From Solwaraspora sp. WMMD792 (lineage in GTDB: Bacteria; Actinomycetota; Actinomycetes; Mycobacteriales; Micromonosporaceae): a stretch of 64,000 bases of DNA. Each line of letters starts with the position of its first letter. The first letter of the stretch is position 1. The translations under genes were made by a program, and so were the position numbers. The stretch spans positions 6,876,011 through 6,940,010 of the forward strand of contig NZ_JARUBH010000009.1 of the NCBI RefSeq assembly GCF_029626105.1, given 5' to 3'. Of this stretch, positions 49,137 to 58,126 are shown one piece after another. The notes beneath the pieces were generated by a model. The model made no database searches. It had not been told where the DNA came from and was given only the letters and a program-made list of their open reading frames with translations.

Positions 49137-52100
49137 ATGGCGGTCCACCACGAAAAGGTCTTCGGCGACGCGATCATCGCGGCGATGTGCGCCGGCGGCT
49201 GGATCGAAGGCGACTCGGCCGACTACCGGCCCGAGCTGGGGCTCGACACCCGACAACTGTTCACGTTCATCGGGGCGACCCAGCCTGACGAGTGGGAAGA
49301 ACTCGTCACCTACTACGGCGGCGACCGCAACGAGGCCCAGCGCGGCTTCGCGAAGCGGCTCGACAAGGCGATCGCCGACGACGGCCTGCTCGACGTGCTC
49401 CGCAAAGGAGTCAGGGACCACGGGGTACGGATCCGGCTAGCCTACTTCCGTCCGTCGTTCGTGGAGTCCGACGCGATCCTGGACGACTACCGCAGCAACC
49501 GACTCACCGTGGTCCGCGAGCTGGCGTACGCCACCAAGCAGGCCGACCGCGGCAACCGGCTCGATCTGGCCCTGTTCCTCAACGGCATCCCGGTCGCCAC
49601 CGCCGAGCTGAAAAACCCGCTCACCGGCTCCGGAGTCGAGCACGCCAAGGCGCAGTACCGCACCGACCGCGACCCCACCGAGTTGATCTTCGCCCGCCGG
49701 GTCCTCGCCAACTTCGCCGTCGATCCCGACCTGGTCTTCGTCACCACCGCGCTGCGTGGAGCGAAGACCCGCTTCCTGCCATTCAACACCGGCAGTAACG
49801 GCCCCGGCCGACCCGGCGGCCGAGGCAACCCGCCCGCCACCGGGCCGGGCCGCTACCCCACCTCGTACCTGTGGGAGCAGATCTGGCAGCCGGACAACTG
49901 GCTCGACCTGCTGGAACGCTTCGTCCACCTGCAGCAGGAAAAGGGCGTCGACGGGCGTACCCGAAAGGTATTGATCTTCCCGCGTTATCACCAGTGGCAC
50001 GCGGTCAAGCAGTTGACCGCGCACGCCGCCCGGCACGGAGCCGGCCACAACTACCTGGTGATGGCCTCCGCCGGCTCCGGCAAGTCGAACACCATCGCCT
50101 GGCTGGCGCACCGGCTGTCGTCGCTGCACACCCTGGGCGACCCGGCGGCGCTCGACCCGGCCGCGCTCGCCGCCGGCGTCAAGCCCGGCAGCCCGGTCTT
50201 CGACAAGGTCGTGATCATCACCGACCGGCGCAACCTCGACGCGCAGCTGCGCGCCACCGTCGGCAGCTTCGAACAGACCGCCGGGCTCGTCGTCAAGATC
50301 GACGAGAAGTACGGCGCCAAGTCCGAGCAGCTCGCCCAGGCGCTGTCCCGGGAAACCGGCAAGATCGTCACGGTCACCCTGCACACCTTTCCCGCGCTGG
50401 TCGACTACCTGCGGCGCAGCCCCACCGAGATCCGGGGCAGCCGGTTCGCGATCATCGTCGACGAGGCCCACTCGTCGCAGTCCGGTGACGCCGCCACCGC
50501 CGTCCGGGCGGTGCTCCGGGACCTCGGCCTCGACGCCGACTCCGACGACGCCGGCGCCGTCGAAGCACCCGGCGGCACCGGCACCGGCAGCGGCAGCGGC
50601 AGCGGGGCAGCCGGCAGCGACAATGGGGCAGCGGCCGGGGCGGCCGATGTGGACGCGCTGTTGGTGGCGAAGGCCCGGCAGCGGCAGCGCAGCGCCAACC
50701 TGTCCTACTTCGCCTTCACCGCCACACCCAAGCACAAGACCCTGGAACTGTTCGGTGCCCTCGGCGACGACGGCAAGTACCACCCGTTCCACACGTACTC
50801 GATGCGCCAGGCCATCGAGGAAGGCTTCATCCTCGACCCGCTGCGCAACTACGTCACCTACGAGACGTACTGGAAGCTGGTCAACGAGAACCCCGACGAA
50901 CGCGAAGTCGACTCGTCCAAGGCCAACAAGGAACTCGCCCGCTACGCGCTCACCCACGCCTCCACGGTGGCCCAGCACGCGCAGATCGTCGTCGAGCACT
51001 TCCGGGCACACACCGCCGGCCGGCTCGGCGGCCGGGCCAAGGCGATGGTCGTCACCGCGTCGCGGCACAGTGCCGTACAGATGTCCCGGGCCATCAAGCG
51101 TTACCTCGGCGACCGGGGCTACCCCGACCCGGGCGTACTCGTCGCCTTCTCCGGCACCCTCAGCTACGACGGCGAGGAAACCACCGAGCCGAAGGAGAAC
51201 GGCGGGCTGCCGGAGACCGCGCTACCCAAAGCGTTCGCCTACACCCGCGCTGACGACCGGTCCGCCCGCGCCGGCACCGCCGCCGGGCAACGCGAGTACC
51301 GGATCCTCGTGGTCGCCGAGAAATATCAGACCGGCTTCGACCAGCCGCTGCTGACCACCATGTACGTCAACAAGAAACTCGCCGGGGTCTCCGCCGTGCA
51401 GACCCTGTCCCGGCTCAACCGCACCGCCGAACGCAAGAGCCAGGGCGACCTGGCGGTGCTCGACTTCGTCAACGACGCCGAGGAAATCAGAAAGGCGTTC
51501 CGGCCGTACTTCGAAGAAGCCGAGACCTTGCCCTCGGACCCCAACCTGCTCTACACCGCACAGAGTCGGGTGATGTCCGCGCAACTGCTGGTCGACGCCG
51601 AAATGCAGGACTTCGTCGCGGCATACCTGGCCGCCGAGGAACAGGCCGCCGGCAACGCCGCCAAGTGGCAGCGGCTGCACGCCGAGCTGTACCGGCACCT
51701 CAACCCGGCCGCCGAACGCTTCGCCGACCTGCTCGACAGCGACGACGACGCCGACCGGGACACCGCCGAGACCTTCCGGTCCGACCTGATGGACTACGTC
51801 CGCAAGTACGGCTTCCTCGCCCAGATCGTCCCGTACACCGACCCGGAGCTCGAACGGCTCTACCTGTACGGCCGGCACCTGCTCAACCGGCTGGAGCGAC
51901 GCCGCGACGGCAGCGTCGACATCGGTGAGGTCGACCTGACCCACCTGCGGGTCGAGAAGACCGGCGAGGTCGACATCAGCCTCAACCCGGAAGGCCCCGC
52001 CGAGATGAAAGGCTTCGGCGACGGAGCCGGCGGGGCGGCCGATCCGGACAAGTCGCTGCTGTCCGAGCTGATCGAGCGGTTCAACGAACGGTTCGGCACC

Positions 52101-52379
52101 AGCTTCACCGACGACGACGTGGTCCGCCCGTTCAACGAGGCCGTCGCCGACCCGGCGGTACGCCTCGCCGCCGTCGCCAACGACGTCGAGAACTTCGGGC
52201 ACGTCTTCGACGAGGTCTTCGGCGACAAGATGATGGACCACTTCGACTCCGTCGCCGACCTCGGCCGCCGCTACTTCGGACCCGACCGCGACTTCCGCAG
52301 CTCGCTCAACCGCAGCGCCCGCAGCGCCGCCTGGCGGATGATCCGCGAACAGGAAGGCGTCACCGACGACGCGGCCTGA
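49137..52379 (+). CDS. hsdR: Type I restriction-modification, restriction (motor/nuclease) subunit
   Basis: 1080 residues. PD-(D/E)XK nuclease near the N-terminus (LDLALFLNGIPVATAELKNPL, about 141-161, with D and ELK). Translocase motor: Walker A MASAGSGKSNTI (about 308-319), DEAH box IIVDEAHSSQSGD (about 439-451), motif III FAFTATP, then a second RecA lobe with VVAEKYQTGFDQPLL and VQTLSRLNR. A Gly/Ser/Ala-rich insertion (about 475-510) separates the DEAH box from motif III. GGGAGG lies 5 bp before the ATG. It serves hsdMS although separated from them by about 8.3 kb. The helical C-terminus should contact HsdM. Confidence 0.94.
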   Translation: MAVHHEKVFGDAIIAAMCAGGWIEGDSADYRPELGLDTRQLFTFIGATQPDEWEELVTYYGGDRNEAQRGFAKRLDKAIADDGLLDVLRKGVRDHGVRIRLAYFRPSFVESDAILDDYRSNRLTVVRELAYATKQADRGNRLDLALFLNGIPVATAELKNPLTGSGVEHAKAQYRTDRDPTELIFARRVLANFAVDPDLVFVTTALRGAKTRFLPFNTGSNGPGRPGGRGNPPATGPGRYPTSYLWEQIWQPDNWLDLLERFVHLQQEKGVDGRTRKVLIFPRYHQWHAVKQLTAHAARHGAGHNYLVMASAGSGKSNTIAWLAHRLSSLHTLGDPAALDPAALAAGVKPGSPVFDKVVIITDRRNLDAQLRATVGSFEQTAGLVVKIDEKYGAKSEQLAQALSRETGKIVTVTLHTFPALVDYLRRSPTEIRGSRFAIIVDEAHSSQSGDAATAVRAVLRDLGLDADSDDAGAVEAPGGTGTGSGSGSGAAGSDNGAAAGAADVDALLVAKARQRQRSANLSYFAFTATPKHKTLELFGALGDDGKYHPFHTYSMRQAIEEGFILDPLRNYVTYETYWKLVNENPDEREVDSSKANKELARYALTHASTVAQHAQIVVEHFRAHTAGRLGGRAKAMVVTASRHSAVQMSRAIKRYLGDRGYPDPGVLVAFSGTLSYDGEETTEPKENGGLPETALPKAFAYTRADDRSARAGTAAGQREYRILVVAEKYQTGFDQPLLTTMYVNKKLAGVSAVQTLSRLNRTAERKSQGDLAVLDFVNDAEEIRKAFRPYFEEAETLPSDPNLLYTAQSRVMSAQLLVDAEMQDFVAAYLAAEEQAAGNAAKWQRLHAELYRHLNPAAERFADLLDSDDDADRDTAETFRSDLMDYVRKYGFLAQIVPYTDPELERLYLYGRHLLNRLERRRDGSVDIGEVDLTHLRVEKTGEVDISLNPEGPAEMKGFGDGAGGAADPDKSLLSELIERFNERFGTSFTDDDVVRPFNEAVADPAVRLAAVANDVENFGHVFDEVFGDKMMDHFDSVADLGRRYFGPDRDFRSSLNRSARSAAWRMIREQEGVTDDAA

Positions 52380-52399
52380 CCGCGAGGGTGGAGGACCGA

Positions 52400-54109
52400 G
52401 TGCCAGCGGCGCGACCCGAGCCGGTCAAGCGGCCCGATCCGATCCGACGACCGGAGCCGATCAACGGGCGGTACGAACTGGTCGAGCAGATCGGCCCCGG
52501 TGGGATGGGCCAGGTGTGGCGCGGCTACGACGCCGTGCTCGACCGGGAGATCGCCGTCAAGCTGATCCGCACCGACGTGATCAGCTCAGCGGAGGAGGCC
52601 GACGAGTTCGCCCGCCGGTTCCGCCGCGAAGCGCGCATCACCGCCCGCATCGGCCACCACGGCGTACCGCAGGTCTACGACGCTGTGCTCGACGAGTCGT
52701 ACGACCGGGTCTACCTGGTGATGGAGTACGTACGCGGCACGTCGCTGCGCGCGTACGTCCGGCCCGACGCGCCGCTGCCGGTGGCCTGGGCCGCCGCCGT
52801 CGCCGCGCAGATCTGCACCGTGCTGTCCCACGCACATGCCATCCCGGTCGTGCACCGCGACCTCAAACCCGACAACGTGCTGGTCACCGAGACCGGCGCG
52901 GTGAAGGTCCTCGACTTCGGCATCGCGGCGATCCTGCGCACCGACGTCACCCGGCTCACCGTCACCGGCCAGCGGCTGGGCACCTACCGGTACATGCCGC
53001 CGGAACAGATCCGCGGCGGACAGGTCACCCCGCAGACCGACCTGTACGCCCTCGGCTGCCTGCTGCACGAACTGCTCGCCGGAGCGCCGCTGTTCAGCGG
53101 CGGCAACGAGTTCGAGTTGATGCAACAACATGTGTACGCCGAGCCTGTCCCGCTACGGTCGCTGCGCGCCGACGTACCCGAAGATGTCGAGCAGTTGGTG
53201 CTCGACCTGTGCGCGAAGGTTGCCGAGCAGCGACCGGCCGACGCGTTCGACGTATACGAACGGCTGCTGCCATACCTACCGCCGCCCGGAGCGCCACCGG
53301 CCGTCGCCGGCAGCGGCAGGGAGCCGGCCGGAGTGCCGGACCCGACGCTGCTGTACCGCCGCCCCAACGCGCCCCGCCCACGTGCCGAGCCGACAGCAGC
53401 AGTGGACAGCGCAGCGGCAGGTGCGTCCGTTGGGCCTGAGGTCCCGATGCCGCCGCAGGCCGGCGCAGCCGCCACCGCGCTACGGGACGCGATCAACGCT
53501 GCCATGGCGCGCTCCAACGACCTACTCGGGGAGGAGCGATACACCCAGGCCGCCGCAGCTCTCGCCGAAGTCGCTACGGCTGCTGGCAAGGCGCTCGGGC
53601 TCGAACATCCGCGTGTACTGGGGCTGCGTAAGCAGCGCGCGGCAGTCCTCGTTCTCGGTAACGACTTTCGCGCGGCGTTGCCCGAGTTCGACGCGCTCGC
53701 CGACGCGTACGCCCGTTTGAAAGGTCCGGGCAGCGACGAGGCGATGGCCTGTCTGCGGCAGGCGGCGCACTGCCGGGCCGGGCTCGGCCAGGCCACGGCT
53801 GCGCTACGCCAGTTCCGTGAGGTCCTCGCGTACGTGCGGGACGCCGAAGGCGATGCATCCGACACCGCGCTGGACCTGCGCCGCGATATTGTGCTACTGC
53901 TGCTCGCCGAGCAGGACATCGACCAGGCTGCGGCCGAGCTGGAGCAGTTGCACGCCGACCTGCGCGTGGTGTACGGACCAGAGCACGAGGACACCCTGGA
54001 AGTCGGCGACCTGCTGGCCCGGCTTCGCCTGGCCAGGCAGGGCTGCGGGCCTGCGCATCGATCAGCTGGACGCCAGCAGCCGCAAGGGCCGGATCACCGC
54101 CGTCGCTGA
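52400..54109 (+). CDS. Serine/threonine protein kinase with C-terminal TPR-like repeats
   Basis: 569 residues, no membrane span. Kinase domain (about 18-270): GPGGMGQVWRGYD glycine loop, IAVKLI Lys, VVHRDLKPDN catalytic loop, LDFGIAAIL and a PPEQ P+1 region. A Pro-rich linker leads to TPR-like helices (about 370-550). The final ~15 residues (CGPAHRSAG...) look out of frame; the +1 frame continues as LRIDQLDASS, so a late frameshift is possible. I chose GTG 52400, 5 bp after GGAGG; GTG 52388 overlaps that site. It follows hsdR by 20 bp and may belong to the defence locus. Confidence 0.85.
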   Translation: MPAARPEPVKRPDPIRRPEPINGRYELVEQIGPGGMGQVWRGYDAVLDREIAVKLIRTDVISSAEEADEFARRFRREARITARIGHHGVPQVYDAVLDESYDRVYLVMEYVRGTSLRAYVRPDAPLPVAWAAAVAAQICTVLSHAHAIPVVHRDLKPDNVLVTETGAVKVLDFGIAAILRTDVTRLTVTGQRLGTYRYMPPEQIRGGQVTPQTDLYALGCLLHELLAGAPLFSGGNEFELMQQHVYAEPVPLRSLRADVPEDVEQLVLDLCAKVAEQRPADAFDVYERLLPYLPPPGAPPAVAGSGREPAGVPDPTLLYRRPNAPRPRAEPTAAVDSAAAGASVGPEVPMPPQAGAAATALRDAINAAMARSNDLLGEERYTQAAAALAEVATAAGKALGLEHPRVLGLRKQRAAVLVLGNDFRAALPEFDALADAYARLKGPGSDEAMACLRQAAHCRAGLGQATAALRQFREVLAYVRDAEGDASDTALDLRRDIVLLLLAEQDIDQAAAELEQLHADLRVVYGPEHEDTLEVGDLLARLRLARQGCGPAHRSAGRQQPQGPDHRRR

Positions 54110-54284
54110 GCGCTCCGGTGTGGAGTATCCACTCCAGAAACGCTGCCCCGGGGCACGTTCAGCGGCTATGGGCCGGAACGTCACGGGGTTGCGGTGCGTC
54201 ATCGGTTGTGACTAATGTGCGCTGTCCTCTGTAACCATCTCAGCTGATCCGCTGCTTCGACATTCCATCGGGGGAAACCGCAGT

Positions 54285-55793
54285 ATGCCCAGAAGGACAG
54301 TCTTCGGCCGGCTTGCCGCCGGCTGCGCGGCCACCAGCCTGGCCGCTCTTTCGATCGCCACGCCGGCACAGGCCGTGGAGACCGACGAAATCGCCTGGGT
54401 CTCGCCGTCCATCGAGTACGTGACCAACATCGCGATGGACGCGACCACGCCGAAGCCGATCGAGGTCACCATCGACAACAGTGTGCCGACCCCGGCGATC
54501 GACGTGTCGGTGACGATCGACGCGTCCGCGGTGTCGGACGCGTTCCGGATCGACCTGCCCGGCGCCAGCCAGGGCTGCACGGTCGCCGGCAAGGTGGCCA
54601 CCTGCACGCTCGAGGAACTCGCCGGCGACTCGACGCACGTCTACCGGGTCGACGCCCTGCCGGGTGACCTGGACGTCCTGGAGTACTCGGGTGTCATCGA
54701 GGTCACCACCTCCGCCGCGAACATGCCCGAGGAGCAGCAGACCACCGGCATCGTCCAGCTCGCCTGGCCCGGGGTCGACCTCGTGGTTGGCGACATCGAC
54801 GACGTGACGCTGCAGCCGGGGGAGAGCACGAGCGTGCCGGTCCAAGCCGCGAACGTCGGCACGGTGGCCGCCGCCGGCGTCCAGGTGGTGCTGAGTACCG
54901 GCCTGGACCTCGAACTGCCGGACCGGTACGACAACTGCGAGTACAACGCCGACTTCCTCGAGCTGACCTGTCAGATCCTCGGCGAGGTCGGCCCGGGTGA
55001 CGTGTTCACCCTGCACGACGAGACCCCGCTGCGGGTCAAGGTCAACGAGACCGCACCCGGCCCCTCCGAACGGATCGTCACGGTGTCGGTGCTGCCGTTG
55101 GGTGACGACGAGGTCGCGGCCCTCGGCACGATGTCCGCCCGATCCGCCGGCAACGAACTCCGCCTGGCCACCCTGGAGCCGCTGCCGGACCTCAACGACA
55201 CCGATAACTGGACCGACTTCCTGGTCACCATTCCGCACCAGCCGGCCGACTCGGTGGCGATCGGCGCGACGGTGCAGGGAGCGGTCGGCGACGTGGTCGA
55301 CATCGAGGTCGGCATGCGCAACGACGGCCCGGCCGACCTGATCCTGCCGGGCCAGGCGTGGGCCCCGTCCGCGCTGGTGACGCTGCCAGCCGGAGTCGAA
55401 GCGGTCGCCGTCGGTGACCGCTGCGCCCCGGTCGTCGACGGAAACCCGGTCTGGGAAGACCGCGGTCAGCCGAACGGCCTGGTCTACTTCTGCCGGCCCA
55501 CGCACAGCCCGGCGGCGGGGGAGACGTTCCACTACCCGTTCCAGGTGGAGATCATCGGTACGGCCGGTGCCGCCGGCTCGATCGTCATCGACGGCGGCGT
55601 GCAGGACCCGGACACCGACAACAACACCGCCGAGATCACTCTCGGCAGCGGCGGCGAAGGCGCCGGCGGCGGGCTGCCGGTGACCGGAGCCAACGCCGGG
55701 TTGCTCGCTGGCCTCGGCGCGGTCCTCGTCGTCGCAGGTGCGGCGGCCGTGGTGCTGTTCCGTCGCCGTCGGATCGTCACCGTCGTCGACTGA
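54285..55793 (+). CDS. LPxTG-type cell-wall-anchored surface protein
   Basis: 502 residues. Signal peptide (RLAAGCAATSLAALSIATPAQA) followed by about three Ig-like/DUF11-type repeats: VEVTIDNSVP..., VDLVVGDIDDVTLQPGESTSVPVQAANVGTV... and VVDIEVGMRNDGPADL. The end has the full sorting signal: LPVTG, a hydrophobic span (LLAGLGAVLVVAGAAAVVLF) and RRRR. It should be linked to peptidoglycan by a sortase. Function beyond surface display is unknown. A strong hairpin follows. Confidence 0.88.
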   Translation: MPRRTVFGRLAAGCAATSLAALSIATPAQAVETDEIAWVSPSIEYVTNIAMDATTPKPIEVTIDNSVPTPAIDVSVTIDASAVSDAFRIDLPGASQGCTVAGKVATCTLEELAGDSTHVYRVDALPGDLDVLEYSGVIEVTTSAANMPEEQQTTGIVQLAWPGVDLVVGDIDDVTLQPGESTSVPVQAANVGTVAAAGVQVVLSTGLDLELPDRYDNCEYNADFLELTCQILGEVGPGDVFTLHDETPLRVKVNETAPGPSERIVTVSVLPLGDDEVAALGTMSARSAGNELRLATLEPLPDLNDTDNWTDFLVTIPHQPADSVAIGATVQGAVGDVVDIEVGMRNDGPADLILPGQAWAPSALVTLPAGVEAVAVGDRCAPVVDGNPVWEDRGQPNGLVYFCRPTHSPAAGETFHYPFQVEIIGTAGAAGSIVIDGGVQDPDTDNNTAEITLGSGGEGAGGGLPVTGANAGLLAGLGAVLVVAGAAAVVLFRRRRIVTVVD

Positions 55794-55824
55794 CCTCCAT
55801 AGGAGCATCCGACCGTACGCCGTC

Positions 55825-55864
55825 CATTCGGACCCCGCCGGGCTCACCCGGTGGGGTCCGAATG
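55825..55864 (+). terminator. Hairpin terminator after the LPxTG gene
   Basis: CATTCGGACCCC and GGGGTCCGAATG form a perfect 12-bp stem, with an inner CCGGG/CCCGG extension and a short CTCA loop. Confidence 0.85.
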
Positions 55865-55886
55865 CTGTCTGTCCAGAGCGATAGAC

Positions 55887-55919
55887 AGTGAAATATCACT
55901 TCACGCACGTATAGCGTGA
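55887..55919. promoter_or_regulatory. Two adjacent inverted repeats before the DUF1622 gene
   Basis: AGTGA-AATA-TCACT (55887-55900) abuts TCACGC-ACGTATA-GCGTGA (55901-55919), which contains a TATAGC -10-like hexamer. The block lies 53-85 bp upstream of the ATG at 55972 and looks like a promoter with operators. Confidence 0.5.
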
Positions 55920-55971
55920 TTTATCCTGGTCGTGCATCGGGCGTCGACTGATTCGGACATCGTGATCAGAG

Positions 55972-56355
55972 ATGAACTTCGAGACAGCTGTCCTGGTCAT
56001 CGGTACGACGGTCGACGCCCTCGGCGTGCTGATCATCCTCACCGGGCTGGTCGCCGGCACGGTGCTCTACCTGCGTGGCGCGTTGCGTGAGCGGAACATG
56101 CGGGCGACCTACCGTCGGTACCGGCAGGACATCGGCCGGGCGATCCTGCTCGGGCTGGAGTTCCTCGTCGCCGGGGACATCATCCGTACCGTGGCGATCT
56201 CGCCGACCTTTCAGTCCGTCGGCGTGCTGGCCATGATCGTCGCGGTGCGTACCTTCCTCAGCTTCTCCCTGGAGGTCGAGCTGGACGGCCGGTGGCCGTG
56301 GGGAAAGCGGCGTGCCACCGGCGACGACGCCGCAGCGACGGAACCGCGGGCATGA
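55972..56355 (+). CDS. DUF1622-family membrane protein
   Basis: 127 residues. Three hydrophobic segments (VLVIGTTVDALGVLIILTGLVAGTVLYL; AILLGLEFLVAGDIIRTVAI; VGVLAMIVAVRTFLSFSLEVEL) with the family's RYRQDIGRAILLGLEFLVAGDII core and RTFLSFSLEVELDG. Small membrane protein of unknown role, usually monocistronic. The C-terminal tail is charged. Confidence 0.88.
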   Translation: MNFETAVLVIGTTVDALGVLIILTGLVAGTVLYLRGALRERNMRATYRRYRQDIGRAILLGLEFLVAGDIIRTVAISPTFQSVGVLAMIVAVRTFLSFSLEVELDGRWPWGKRRATGDDAAATEPRA

Positions 56356-56437
56356 CCGGCGGCATCGCGGGTATGGGATGCGGTACGGCGTGATTCAGTG
56401 CCGTCCCCGGTGCCGACGACGCCCGTGAGGAGGAACC

Positions 56438-56890
56438 ATGGCCGCCAAACGTGAAAAGGCCGACAAGCACCAGCAGGCCGAGCAGATGCGCGACGACGTG
56501 CCCAGCACGATCGCGCGCTCAGACGACAAGGCCGTACGGACCTACAAGAAGACCCTGGAGTCGGCCGAGGAGAGTTACGGCGACCCGGCGCGGGCGCACC
56601 GCGCGGCGTACGCCTCGTTGAAGCACAGCCACGAGAAGGTCGGCGACCACTGGCAGCCAAAGGACAGCCTGGGCCCGTCCGATCCACAGGCGGCCCAGGG
56701 GACACCGCGGTCGCTGCGCGAGCCGCGCGAGACCGCCCAGGGGGTCGACGCCAACGCCAGCAAAGGTCACCTCGACGACGTGGCGCGCCAGGTCGGCATC
56801 GACCACCCGCAGGACATGAACAAGGACGAACTGGTCAAGGCAATCGAGAAGGCGAACGCGCGGGCGACCGCGAAGGCCCGAAAGAAGTGA
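56438..56890 (+). CDS. ChaB-family protein with C-terminal Rho-N/SAP-like segment
   Basis: 150 residues, highly charged. The ChaB-like part (DDVPSTIARSDDKAVRTYKKTLESAEESYGDPARAHRAAYASLKHSHEKVGDHWQPK, about 19-75) is followed by a linker and a LEM/Rho-N-like helix pair (LDDVARQVGIDHPQDMNKDELVKAIEKANARATAKARKK), which can bind nucleic acid. The cellular role in actinomycetes is unknown; stress association is often suggested. GAGGAGG precedes the ATG. A long perfect hairpin follows. Confidence 0.85.
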   Translation: MAAKREKADKHQQAEQMRDDVPSTIARSDDKAVRTYKKTLESAEESYGDPARAHRAAYASLKHSHEKVGDHWQPKDSLGPSDPQAAQGTPRSLREPRETAQGVDANASKGHLDDVARQVGIDHPQDMNKDELVKAIEKANARATAKARKK

Positions 56891-57301
56891 CCGCCTGACA
56901 CACCTGAACGTCCGCGACTGACCGTGTGACCCGGTCCCGGCTGTAGCCGGGACCGGGTCACACGACCTTGCGGGTGGTCCGAGGGGCTGCGGACCGCCAT
57001 CCCGGAATTCTTCCGGACCGGGCTCCAGCGCGTCCTCTCCCAGAATGCCGTTACCTGCCGCCCGGTCGGCGATTGTGGGCAATATTCGGCAAGCGGTGCG
57101 GTGAGTCATGCCGTATCGGCCTTGACGGTTCACCGGGGCAAGGCAACACCAAAGAAGCGTGCCGGATCGGTACTTGTGATGCTCGTAGCGCGGCGGGCCT
57201 ACCGGAGGCTGCACTATCTAAATCCGGTTTGTACGGCCGAGCGAGCGGCCAAGGTCACGTGCGCGCATTTTTCGTTGCCCGACCGGAAAGAGGGAACCGA
57301 G
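56891..57301 (+). other. Intergenic region upstream of the hydratase/lyase gene
   Basis: After the terminator hairpin, about 330 bp carry no supported gene although the hydratase frame stays open back to 57101. The presumed promoter lies here; a GGCCG-AGCGAG-CGGCC dyad at about 57236-57251 is a possible operator. GAAAGAGGGAA precedes the ATG at 57302. Confidence 0.45.
56923..56964 (+). terminator. Hairpin terminator after the ChaB-like gene
   Basis: A nearly perfect 19-20-bp stem (CGTGTGACCCGGTCCCGG with CCGGGACCGGGTCACACG) and a minimal loop, 33 bp after the stop codon. Confidence 0.9.
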
Positions 57302-58126
57302 ATGATGGTGCTGGAAACCGTGAACCTCGAGATGGACGGCCCGGTGGCCACCATCTACATGAACCGCCCGGCCAAGAAGAACGCCATGAACCCGCAGATG
57401 CACCGGGACATGAACCAGGCCCTCGACACGATCGAGGCGGCCGGCAACGTCAAGGCGGTCGTGGTGACCGGCGTCGGCGACAGCTTCAGCGCCGGGATGG
57501 ACCTCGAGGAGTGCTTCCTGCAGCCGTTCGACGACCCGCAGCTGTTCTACCGGACCAACCTGGTCGCGCTGAACTGGTTCAAGCGGTTGAAGGCGTTCCC
57601 GGCGGTGACCATCGCCAAGGTCAACGGGTTCGCGTTCGGCGGCGGCCTGCTGGTCACCGGCCTCTGTGACCTGGCGGTGACGTCGGAGACCGCGCTGTTC
57701 GGCCTGTCGGAGATCAACTTCGGGATCTTCCCGGCCGGCGGCGCCACCTGGGCGGCCACCCACAACCTGCCCCGCAAGCAGGCGCTCTACTACATCCTGA
57801 CCGGCGACACCATGACCGGCCAGCAGGCGCAGGAGTACGGCCTGGTCAACAAGGCGGTGCCGGCCGACCAGCTGGACGCCGAGACCGACCGGATCGTGCG
57901 GAAGATCGCCAAGAAGAACCCGATCACCCTGGAACTGGCCAAGCAGGTGTACGAGCGCACCACCACCATGGACCTGCCGACCGCCATCGACTACGACCAG
58001 GCCAAGCTCTGGGAGCTGTCCCGGCTCAGCGGCAACGAGTGGGTCAACGTCGCGCTGAAGCAGTTCGAGAAGCGCGCCTACCAGCCGGGGCTGAGCACCT
58101 ACAGCCGCGCGGAGGCGAAGTCATGA
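57302..58126 (+). CDS. ech: p-Hydroxycinnamoyl-CoA (feruloyl-CoA) hydratase/lyase
   Basis: 274 residues, crotonase fold. NRPAKKNAMNPQMHRDM, VVVTGVGDSFSAGMDLEE (oxyanion-hole segment), VNGFAFGGG and the catalytic-Glu segment TALFGLSEINFGIFPAGG, then ALYYILTGDTMTGQQAQEYGLVNKAVP and the end KQFEKRAYQPGLSTYSR match feruloyl-CoA hydratase/lyases closely. These hydrate and cleave feruloyl- or coumaroyl-CoA to vanillin or 4-hydroxybenzaldehyde plus acetyl-CoA. The start is ATG 57302 (or 57305) after AAGAGGG. Its stop overlaps the CoA-ligase ATG (ATGA), which supports the pathway call. Confidence 0.88.
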   Translation: MMVLETVNLEMDGPVATIYMNRPAKKNAMNPQMHRDMNQALDTIEAAGNVKAVVVTGVGDSFSAGMDLEECFLQPFDDPQLFYRTNLVALNWFKRLKAFPAVTIAKVNGFAFGGGLLVTGLCDLAVTSETALFGLSEINFGIFPAGGATWAATHNLPRKQALYYILTGDTMTGQQAQEYGLVNKAVPADQLDAETDRIVRKIAKKNPITLELAKQVYERTTTMDLPTAIDYDQAKLWELSRLSGNEWVNVALKQFEKRAYQPGLSTYSRAEAKS

